From Clostridiaceae bacterium (GTDB lineage Bacteria > Bacillota > Clostridia > Oscillospirales > Acutalibacteraceae): a stretch of DNA of 64,000 nt. The stretch lies in assembly GCA_016285645.1 (NCBI GenBank), contig JAEERC010000064.1, forward strand, positions 1 to 64,000, in the 5' to 3' direction. The notes under the pieces are model-generated. The model was not told the origin of the DNA. It was given only the letters and a program-made list of their open reading frames with translations, and did no database searches. The first letter of the stretch is position 1, and every line of letters begins with the position of its first letter. The translations under genes were made by a program, and so were the position numbers. Below are positions 7,784-17,800 of this stretch, piece by piece.

Positions 7784-7886
7784 TGTCATTGCGAGGCAGT
7801 GCGCACACTGCCGTGGCAATCTCAAAAGGGCAGAAGATTATTAGAGAGATTCCCACGGTCGGCGAAACGCCTCCCTCGGAATGACA
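7784..7886. repeat. ~100-bp palindromic repeat, copy E
   Basis: Starts TGTCATTGCGAGG and ends TCGGAATGACA, inner arms CCGTGGCAATCTC and GAGATTCCCACGG. With copy D it brackets the GIY-YIG gene. Confidence 0.85.
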
Positions 7887-7946
7887 GAACAGTTATTATC
7901 CTGACTTTATCCCCACAGTTCACGACGACAAACCCGGAGGTATAAA

Positions 7947-10553
7947 ATGAAAAGCTTGAAAGCGTTAAAACAGAATAACAAGGGTGCCGGTATTGTCACG
8001 GTTGTTGTAGTTTTATCCTTCCTGACAACCATCGGTCTGCTCATTATGGCTATTTCATACACCTCGTCCGAGATGCGTGCATCCGAACGCTGGGGCAGAG
8101 AAGTCGCCTACAACGCGAACGGCGTTGTTGAACAGATGCGTTCGGGCGCCGAGCTTGCGGTGTCGGATTCCATCAAGGCGTGCTACACCCATGTTATGGC
8201 CAATTACAGCGCCTACAGAGACACTATTGAGGATGAGTTTGACCGTCAGTTCTGTGAATCTCTTAATAAATGGGCGCCGTATATAATGAAACCTGATACA
8301 AACAATCCCGGTGCATTGGTTAAAGAGTATTATACAGGTAAAAACGAAACCACGGGAGAATGGGAAACAGAAGTTAAAAATGATGGACCGAAACCGGAAT
8401 GGATGCTTTTTAGAGGTCAACCCGATCGTTATGATCCTCATTATGATCCAGACGATCCTGACGACCGTTCTTATAAGCCAAAGTACTCTGTAAAAGCTCT
8501 CGAGGCATTTGTAAAAGCCGGATTCGGCGGCACAGCCACTGTCAACTGCCTTGTTGACGGCGTAACTGCAACCAGTGGCTTGGGTGTTGCTGAATGGAAA
8601 TGGAAAAGCGGCGGAGAATCACCTGCTCCCGGTGGTGATATGCCTATCGGAGTAGTTCTCAAGGATGTTGTGGTGGATTATACCCGCCTTATGAGAACAG
8701 TCAGAATTACCACCGATATAGTTATCGATTTCCCCGACTTGGGCTATGTTTACAACGAGGAAACCCCCAGCAGCAAATTCACCGAATTCGCGGTTGTCGC
8801 CCTTGACTCACTTAAGCAGGACTCGGGTTATGTTGATGTAAAAGGTAAGGCGTACGCTGGAGAGATTGATATAGCGGCTAAAACTACAAGCCATCAGTTC
8901 AACCTTCTTCCCGGCGGTCTGCTTATATGCAACGGTAATGTTACAGTCAACGGTAATAACAACAATCCTTCAAATGCAAGCGAAATCGATGCAACACTTG
9001 CGACAATTACCGACGAGGATCAGAGGCAGGCGGAATCACTCAAGGCACACAGCGGCTTTTTGGTTGATACCGGTTCGACAATCTGGACCAGGAACATTGA
9101 TATTATGCAGGACGGCATTGCCGCTCTCTGCTACAGGGCAAATGTTCTCAACGACCTGAACCTTGCCGCGTCCGGTGCTTCGGCTCTTGTTACGGGTGAG
9201 TATTATTACGGCTTTGGTTCGAGCGAAGATAACCCGAATGAAAGCTCGGCTATTATTTCAAAGGGCTTTAAATCCGACACAAATCCCAACAGCACTACAT
9301 TAAGTCTTTATGACCTCAATTCTATGACTCTTGCGGGCTACGCTTTTGTCAACACCGCTACAGGCTTAGGCGTCAGCACCGGTCAGTCAATGGCTGTTTC
9401 CGAGGACCAGGTTGCCTACCTTGTTCCGATTGAAATGCTCAACTACGCGATTGACGAAACATGGGTTCAAAAAATCAATACAAACCCAGAGATTATTTCA
9501 TGGGATGAATATAATGTAGTTGTTGCTCAGCTTAACAACAAAAACAACAAGCCGATTCAGAACACCCTCTGGACAATCGGCGGAACGGCGATGAAGCCCG
9601 ACGATTACGGCATTACCGTAAATCCCGTGCCAATTACATATCCTCACATTTCGGATCCGATAGTATATTACTTCATGGAATTTGGTGAGGCAAACGGCAG
9701 ATCAGCCATTGAAAACAGGAATCAGTTCTTCCGTGACTATTTTACAAACAACACCGACAGAGTTCAGAACTATCTTGATCAGTATCTTTCTTTTACTGAT
9801 ACAAATAAATATGTAGGCTCAGTAGGTAACACATTCGCAAAAGATTCTGTTGCGGATAAAACTATTCTTCGTACCCTTTCGTCCATTATTAATATTGACA
9901 GTATTCGCTCAACCGTTGAAAAAAAGTTCAACGCTTTCGCGAACCTCTGCATAACTCTCAACGAGGGCTTCGGTCCCGAGCACGCCCTTGAGGACGATCT
10001 CGGCACGGACGAGGAAAAAGAAGCGCGCTCACACGCGACAAACCCGTTCAACTATTATGTCAAGGAGGATGTTGTCAACGCGGCGCTTGACAAAATGCCT
10101 TCAGACAATAAAACTATTGAGTTCCACAACGCGCAGGGCGATCTTGTTGCCGTTGTAACAGGGGCTTCTAACTATATATATAACGGAACCGGTTCGCAAA
10201 TAAACCTCTGCTTGATTATTTCCACCGGAAATGTAAGCATTACATCCGACTTTACGGGCCTTATCATCTGCAAAGGTCAGGTTACCATTAATCCCGGTTC
10301 GGGCAAAGTAACCCTTACAGCCGACAGCGAAGCTGTCAACGAGGCGATGGGGGCCGGTACGAATATAGCCGATGGATATACAAGGTCTTTCTTCAATTTT
10401 GATCCTATTGAAGGCAACGATACTACTTCGATTATGCCCTACGAATTCCTTTACTACAAATACACTCCCAACCAGTCCGAGTTCGATATCGACGAGGGCT
10501 CATACTGGGATGTCGGCACACTTGTCTATTTCGACAGGTGGAAGAAGGGCTGA
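7947..10553 (+). CDS. Large PilX-like pilus subunit
   Basis: An 868-residue protein with an N-terminal basic leader (QNNKG) and a single hydrophobic helix AGIVTVVVVLSFLTTIGLLI that resembles PilX-type pilins; the usual Glu5 is absent (AGIVT), as in several PilX relatives. The body includes beta-rich stretches such as LCLIISTGNVSITSDFTGLI followed by ICKGQVTI near residues 755-785, similar in style to the C-terminal domains that follow PilX helices in Firmicutes. The ribosome binding site is cggaggta, 6 bases upstream. A codon patch at about 8270-8480 is markedly more AT-rich. It probably belongs to a minor-subunit complex with the flanking prepilins. Confidence 0.7.
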   Translation: MKSLKALKQNNKGAGIVTVVVVLSFLTTIGLLIMAISYTSSEMRASERWGREVAYNANGVVEQMRSGAELAVSDSIKACYTHVMANYSAYRDTIEDEFDRQFCESLNKWAPYIMKPDTNNPGALVKEYYTGKNETTGEWETEVKNDGPKPEWMLFRGQPDRYDPHYDPDDPDDRSYKPKYSVKALEAFVKAGFGGTATVNCLVDGVTATSGLGVAEWKWKSGGESPAPGGDMPIGVVLKDVVVDYTRLMRTVRITTDIVIDFPDLGYVYNEETPSSKFTEFAVVALDSLKQDSGYVDVKGKAYAGEIDIAAKTTSHQFNLLPGGLLICNGNVTVNGNNNNPSNASEIDATLATITDEDQRQAESLKAHSGFLVDTGSTIWTRNIDIMQDGIAALCYRANVLNDLNLAASGASALVTGEYYYGFGSSEDNPNESSAIISKGFKSDTNPNSTTLSLYDLNSMTLAGYAFVNTATGLGVSTGQSMAVSEDQVAYLVPIEMLNYAIDETWVQKINTNPEIISWDEYNVVVAQLNNKNNKPIQNTLWTIGGTAMKPDDYGITVNPVPITYPHISDPIVYYFMEFGEANGRSAIENRNQFFRDYFTNNTDRVQNYLDQYLSFTDTNKYVGSVGNTFAKDSVADKTILRTLSSIINIDSIRSTVEKKFNAFANLCITLNEGFGPEHALEDDLGTDEEKEARSHATNPFNYYVKEDVVNAALDKMPSDNKTIEFHNAQGDLVAVVTGASNYIYNGTGSQINLCLIISTGNVSITSDFTGLIICKGQVTINPGSGKVTLTADSEAVNEAMGAGTNIADGYTRSFFNFDPIEGNDTTSIMPYEFLYYKYTPNQSEFDIDEGSYWDVGTLVYFDRWKKG

Positions 10554-10591
10554 TAATTTAACACCGATTATTACCGAAAGGAGCGCGGAAG

Positions 10592-11113
10592 ATGACGCTG
10601 AAAAAGAATAACAAAGGTTTCTCGCTGGTCGAGATGATAGTGGTCATTACCATTATGGGCATCGCAGTGTCTCTTGTTGTCGGCTCAATGGTTTCGGTTT
10701 ACCGGGCAAGGTCGAAAAAGGCGGCTGAAACGCTCGACGCCGTCATCTCACAGTGCAAAATCGATTCAATGAGCGGCCTTGACTGTTATCTCACCGTCTC
10801 GCTTGAGGACGGCGACTACTACGCTAAGCTTCACAGAACGGGCGCCGAGGTTTACAAAACCGAAAAACTCGCGTCCGACAATATGACTATGTCGGCGGGA
10901 ACAAACTCCCTTGCCGAGGAAGGCAGCGAACTTTATCTCAAATTTGACCGCGCAACCGGTGCGGTGACAGACGCGCTTTACAAAGCGGGCGAAGGGGCGT
11001 CCGGCGCGGATCTCTACGACGGCACCTCGGTATTCGAAATCACAATGTCATCAACCGGCACACACACAATCACGATTTACAAGAATTCCGGCGAACACGT
11101 ACTTGACGCATAA
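10592..11113 (+). CDS. Minor prepilin (GspH/FimT-like)
   Basis: A 173-residue prepilin: leader MTLKKNNKG, mature start FSLVEMIVVITIMGIAVSLV with Glu5, then a helix (ARSKKAAETLDAVISQCKID) and a small beta domain, the layout of GspH/FimT pseudopilins. aaaggag lies 8 bases before the ATG at 10592. It is part of the run of closely spaced pilin-like genes 10592-11794 and is probably co-transcribed with them. Confidence 0.85.
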   Translation: MTLKKNNKGFSLVEMIVVITIMGIAVSLVVGSMVSVYRARSKKAAETLDAVISQCKIDSMSGLDCYLTVSLEDGDYYAKLHRTGAEVYKTEKLASDNMTMSAGTNSLAEEGSELYLKFDRATGAVTDALYKAGEGASGADLYDGTSVFEITMSSTGTHTITIYKNSGEHVLDA

Positions 11114-11128
11114 GAGTGGAGGCAGACA

Positions 11129-11794
11129 ATGAAAGGTAATAACAAAGGCTTTTCGCTTGTTGAACTGCTTGTGAGTTTCGCGATACTCGGCCTTGTGAGC
11201 ACAATCATAATGGGCATCACGGTATCGGGCACAAACATGTTCAACCGAAACAAAAAAATACTTTCCCTGCAATACAAGTCTCAGCTTGCGTCAAACCAGC
11301 TTCACAACTATCTTCAGAACTGTGACGGCGCTCTTGCAGCAGGCACAGACGAGCTCTGGGTTGCGAGGAAGGGCGAAAGCGCTTCGCAGGGAACAATCTA
11401 CTATTTCAGCAAGCCCGATGATGAAAATGTCATTTATCTGCGCATTTTCGATGTTTCCGTCACCGAGGACGAAGGCGTAAAAACCACGAACATAAGCTAC
11501 ACAAAAAGCGGAGGAGGGCAAGGCAACTCCACTGCGATATCGACCGCGGTCATAACCGACTGCCTCGCGGAACCGCTTTGCTCCGGTGTTACAAGCTGGA
11601 GCGTGGATGTCGGCGCCACCGACACGGGGGTTGCGAAATACGCCTCAGTAATTCTCAACTTCGAGCTTACCGGCTCGGCTTATTCCAAAAACATAACCGA
11701 ATCATTCAGAAGTAAACCGATTTATGTATCCGCCGACGATGTAGCGCCCGGAAGCAGCTACCCCGGCACGATAATCAGCAGAATTTGGGGGTGA
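11129..11794 (+). CDS. Minor prepilin (GspJ/PilW-like)
   Basis: A 221-residue prepilin with a very short leader MKGNNKG before FSLVELLVSFAILGLVSTII (Glu5 present), followed by a Gln/Asn-rich helix (YKSQLASNQLHNYLQNC) and a beta domain, resembling GspJ/PilW. It starts 15 bases after the previous gene with gtggaggc as ribosome binding site and ends 7 bases before the giant secreted protein. This tight spacing suggests the giant protein is made together with the minor pilins. Confidence 0.85.
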   Translation: MKGNNKGFSLVELLVSFAILGLVSTIIMGITVSGTNMFNRNKKILSLQYKSQLASNQLHNYLQNCDGALAAGTDELWVARKGESASQGTIYYFSKPDDENVIYLRIFDVSVTEDEGVKTTNISYTKSGGGQGNSTAISTAVITDCLAEPLCSGVTSWSVDVGATDTGVAKYASVILNFELTGSAYSKNITESFRSKPIYVSADDVAPGSSYPGTIISRIWG

Positions 11795-11801
11795 GTATTA
11801 A

Positions 11802-14800
11802 ATGAAAGAAAGAAGTAAGCTTTCCAAGATTACGGCTGTTGTGCTTGCGCTTTCAGTTGTTGCAGGCGCGGCAACAGGTATCATTTCCAACGCTCTCGCA
11901 AGCGGCGTTCCCTCACTGGACTACATTGAGGAAATCAAGAGCGTCAAAAACGCGGAGGGTTCGTCCTTCCGTATCCTCGAGGTTGCCCCCGAAGCGTCCC
12001 AGAGTTCAATGGGTTATTACGCAGAGGGGTATGAGCCCGTTTCCGGCTGGCTCTCAACCGTAGCGTCACTTACTCCGCAGAGCTCAAGAACAGGTTACGC
12101 AAACAACCTCTTCTCTTCATTGTCAGGCGCGGGTCTTCTCGGCACGGGCAACACAACTCCGCTTGAGAGCAACGGCGCTTATACCGAGTATTATCCCTGG
12201 CAGGTCACGGATTTTGATTCTGTAAACGAACTCACAATTGAAAACACCGAAGAAATCCCCAACATCAACGGCAGATTTGTTGAGGACAGCAACGGCGACT
12301 ATATGGTCGATACCGAATATTCTCTTCCGAGCTTGTTCAGCCCTGAGGAGTGGTTTGCCGACCTTTCCGCAAACCACTACGGCAACAGCGGTATGAACCG
12401 CGCGGGCACCTCCGTTGTTTATTCCGCGGGCGATATTGTCGTTAACACAACATCGGCCGCAAACGGCGCCGACTGTTACTCCAACCACAGCTGGGGCAAC
12501 GGCGACACGTCCTTCTATAAGATCCCCTGCGAGCCCAACACCAAATATAAAATGACCTACACCGTCAATATTGAGGGTGACGGCGGCGCGCAGATTTTCT
12601 TCTTTGAATACGGCGAAAACTACACCGAGACTATGCCCAACCCCGGCGGCGCGTCATGGGGTATCGCCACAAGCGACTATCAGACAAGGTCAGGTAACTA
12701 TGTAAAAACCTTCACAACCAGCGCCAACACGCACTATCTCGGCTTCCGCTGCGGCACATACAGCGTCGTTGACACAACGGCAACCTTCTCGGATATCATC
12801 CTTGTAAAGGATTCCGCTCCCTTTGAAGGCGCGGACGCTGTTCAGGATCCCGACTATTTCTACTACGGCGACGCGGCCGCGAGCAAAAACATATTCTCAC
12901 TTTACGATTATTATGAGAATTTCGACCTCTATCAGTCCGCCCCCTATTTTGAGAACGGCACCTACGGTCAGATAGAATTCGACTATCTCTCAAACACCCT
13001 TAAATTTGACGGTCAGGTTCAGATGCCCTTCCCGTCAAGCTGGAATCTGACGGACGCGCAGAACGACAAATGCTATCTTGTTGAGGTCAGTCCGAACGAG
13101 GGCTACACCTTTACCTACACGGTAAAGAACGAGGCAAAAACGGACGGTGCCTACACGCAGAGCATTGTAAGACTTGTAGGTTTTTCGCAAAACGGCAACG
13201 CGAGTTATGTTGAGGCGTTTGATTCCGACTCCGGTACATATTCGGTCGATTTCACCACCGGCTCGGATATAAAATATGTAATTGTTCTTCTCGGCTCCAA
13301 CAACGCCGACACCGTTTCGTCCTTCTCCAATGTTTTCCTTTACAGGAACACTGAGGCGGTCGATATTTCGGGCGAATTCTACTACTATGATGTTCTGTTC
13401 ACCGAGATCGAATCGACGGAAGGCCTTGCGGAAGGTCAGATTGTTTATGAAAAGGTCACCGAAGAGAATAAAGACTTCGGCGAGATTGTCGGCACCTACA
13501 AAGTAGCGGGTCCCTTCTATTCAAACGGTACCGGTGTTATTATTGATGAATATTCAACCTACTACACAGCCGCTCTCAACCCGGATGTAGGTCCGCAGAT
13601 ATATTTTGACGCGGCTCATCCCTACAGAACACCGAGAGTCTCTTCATATCATATTGCCGAGGATGATGAAATTCCTTATTTCGTAAGTGACTCCGGTATA
13701 GGAACATTTATGGGCAGAGGTAAGGGCAGCTACAAGCTTGATCAGACAAAAGTCGGCAATGTAACCGTAAGAACAGATACGGTTTATTACACCGGCGGCT
13801 TTACAAACAACAACTGGTTCAAATACCGCGTTCTTGACGCTCACCCCGGTGAGGACGACGGTTTCCCGGTAACCGTAACAACCGTCACGCCCGACAAGCT
13901 CGATGAATATATCGGCTTTATCAACTACTATGATCTGGTGGTATTCACCTCGGGCACAAAGGTTGACGGTTCTTCCTCAACATACACAAAGGATATTTCC
14001 GCCGCGTTTATGGCAAAATACGGAGCAAGCGGCGAGACGCCCTACTTTGACCTCCATGTTCCCACAATGTATGACAAGGCGATTACGGGCAACTCCTCAA
14101 CTCCCGCAAATCTCAAGACATTCCTGAATTACATTGCAACGGAATCGGGTCGTTCGGGCGCGTCCACCGGCTGGGTTTCACAGTATATCTACTGCTTCTC
14201 AGCTTCGGATATTTCGGCGTCCACCTCCAATATGGCAAATAAGAATTTCAGCGTAAATGTCACCGACTCGCTCTATATAAATGAGGGTTCGGCTTACAAC
14301 GATGTCTATGCCGAAATAGTTGACGAAAACTTCATAAGAAATTCCGTCGCTCCTCCGGTAGGCAATCTGCCGCTTGAGGCGAGTGAGGCGACATCAATAA
14401 GATACATACTCAACTTCAAGGGTCAGCGCGTGGTTATGAATAAGGATACGCTCAACATCCTTGACATAGAGCCCTACACCTCGGGCAAGGTTTACAAAAG
14501 CGGTGTTCTTAAAGCCATAAGCGAACTCGGTTACGCCTACAACTTCGGCCATAACCCCGATGTTTCGACGGTCAGCGCAGCCGAAAAAGAAAAGAGAAAG
14601 GTTCTCGATGAGCAGCAGTTCTACAGCTGGTTCCCGTCAACAAGTCTTACAAACGGCAAACTCTCCTACAGAGACCCGGACGGCAACATCCAGTACCTCA
14701 AAATAAACATTGTCACCATGGCGGTCAACGAGGTTATAGCAAGCGGCGAAGATATTGCCGAGGCATACGACCTTGTTTATATCGGCGACTCCACCTTCAA

Positions 14801-17800
14801 TATGCAGACCAAGCTTCAGGTCACGGGCAGAGCCGCGGGCACTCCCGGCAAGCAGCCCTATTACAACGACGAGTCGATGAACGGTATGTATTACACCTCC
14901 ACCGGCGACATCATGACCACCAACGCCAGAGATATCTGGGCTGAGGGCACCCTTGGCGGCATAGTTTATGACGATTACAACTGGTTCAGCATTTTCGGCT
15001 CAAAGCCCTATGCCTTCCTCAAAGGGTGGACTGAATTCACCAACAGGTCCTCCGGTAACGACCTTACGGCTGTAAAAGAGGAACAGCTTGAAAACCTTAT
15101 GGAAGCCGGTCTTCCCGTAGTCGTTGCGAACGACCTTGCATCCGGTTTCAATACTGCGCTTCAGGCAAAATGTGAAGTTAAATCAGAGTTTAAATTCCGA
15201 AAAGAAAGAAATACATGGTGGAATTTCCTGTTAAGGAAAAAACCGTTCTACCACATTAAAATTTATGCCTGGCTTGAAGGCCTTCCGGCAGAACTTCACG
15301 CAAACGAATGTGTTCAGGCAGAGTGGTACTTTGTGAAAAAAGGTACAACAACACCCATTCCGCTTGGTAATTCAAGTTCCTTTGAAGCGTATCAAAGCAC
15401 ACAAAGCGGTGCTGTTGTTGCAAACACCTATGAAATCGGTTCTACAACAGTAAATGGGAAAAAAGGTGTTCATGTTGATGATGTCGGCTGGTGCATTGAT
15501 ATTGATGATATCGCGGATTGGCAAGGTCAGTTTTATGCCAAACTTACAGTTGGCAACACCGATTATTCCGTTATTAACGGCACCTCCCTTAAAACAAATA
15601 AAGTTGACACGGCATTAACGACAAGAACAATATATGTCAGAGGCGAAAGAGTACAAGGCATTGAGCAGCGTAATGATGCCGGAGACAGAGAATTAAAAGA
15701 AGTCAGAAGATCCGGCGTTACTTCAGATCCGTTTGAGTTTTATCTTCCTTCCGGTCAGAGTGCAAGCACATGGTGGTATATTGTCGGCTATTACACGAAC
15801 AAAAATTATGATGTAAACAGCAGAACGACCATTCCCGTAGATAACCTTTGGCATTACAGAGGTGTCGGTGATGTCGCTTATGAAATCGAAGACAACAAAG
15901 GCGAAGGATACAGATACTCTGACTACCTGAAAGAAGGTAAGGGTAAAGGCGAACTGAATCCGGGAGGAACACCGGACGGCAGAGGCTATGACTATATCAC
16001 ATACACTGACCAGAACGGCGACAAGCAAAAAATCAGAGTCGGCACCCCGAACTGGGACTGCACCACCTGGGGCTTGAATCACAAAAACAAATGGACTATA
16101 CAAACGCGTTATTTGAATGTCACTCTTGTTTCAGCTGAGGGTCAGGTCGGCGGGTTCGGAGCACCTTCCGGAATGCTCTATGCCGATGCAAACGTTTCAT
16201 CCATTGCGGTTGACAACTCGTCATATATGTTCAAGTTCCTCAACTACGCTTTCAACGGCGATCCCGACAAAGGAATTCCCGCGTTCTACGGCAAGAACCT
16301 TTTCGCGGAGCGCGACTTTGAGGCAAAGCCCGAAAAGAAAGCCGACCTTGTAAATTACATCGGTCTTTCCTGCCCGAAGATAGTCGCCAATGAGGACAGC
16401 GTCAAGGCGTATCCCGAGCAGATAACCAACAACACAATCGAAATTCAGTTCGCAATTCAGAACTCCACCGACGTAAAGGTTGCCACAACCCGTTACCAGC
16501 TGAACTTCTATGTTGACCTCAACTCCGACGGTAAATTCAAGGAAGACGAGCTTACCGACTGCACGGTTGAGCAGGCATATAACGGCGGCTCCTTCTATCA
16601 GATAGCGAAGACTGCTCTGCGCGCTTCCACAAAGACCGGCACATATACATATAAGATGTACAGGCAGTTGCCCTCGGATTACACCGGTATTCTTCCGTGG
16701 AAGATTGAGATTATTAAGCTTGACGACAACGGCACAATCTACAATGCGGACGGCAGCATAAACTACGATAACCTCCACGACTCCTACCAGAACTACGCTT
16801 ATATAAGACCCGAATCCGCGTCTGTTATCAATGTTCTTCAGGTTCTCCCCTCAGACTGGGACTGGACCTACAGAGCATCCGGCAAAACGGACGGCAACCT
16901 GTATTACGGCACGGTATTCGCGAGCCCCGAATTCAAGAACCTTCTCGGCGTAGGTAAAAACTGGTTCGTCGAAGAGGGTACAGGCCCTGACTTCATCTTC
17001 CAGAACAACAATGTTATGGAAACAAGGGCGTCCGACACCTATTATATGATGTTCGGTCCCACAAACGAAAGCGGCGAAATGGAAGATTACAGCGCCTACT
17101 ATCAGTACTATAAAGAACACAACGGCAAGATGGCGGGCTACGGCGGACTTGTTCCCGACTTCTTCGTAATCCTCCAGTGTATCAATGTCAAAGACCTCAA
17201 CGCCAAATACGGCGGCATCGGCGACTGGGACGGCCACAACGGCTACCAGATAAGAAACTATACAGAGGACTTCATAGACCAGTACAACATGCTTATCCTC
17301 GGCTTCGCGGATAACTGGGGTAAAGCCGGACGTATCAACCTCGGCTCGCTCTCCACAAACGTCGGTCTTAACATGGGTTCCGCGTTCGCCATCCACGATT
17401 ACATCGACTCCGGTAAGGCGGTTCTTCTGACCCACGATACCACAACCGTTTACAACAACTTCCCGAACAACCTCATTCTTTCAACCGGCATCAACGCGGC
17501 CAACACCGTTGCTGACTGGCTCTCCAGCGGTCTTAACTGGCTCGGCAACCTCTTCGGCGGCGACAACTTCATCAACAAAGCCGCCAACTGGCTCGGAAGC
17601 CTTGACCTCACCGCTGATGAACGTGAAAGAAACGGTTACTGGATTAACCTTCTGCGCGATGTCTGCGGCCTTGACCGTTACGGCGTGACCTACTCCATCA
17701 AAGAGAAGGCAAAGAGCCACGCGGCGGACAAATGGGTATGCCAGGGCGTCAACTGCGGATTTGAATCTTACTCGCAGGTTACCACCTGCCCGAACTGCGG

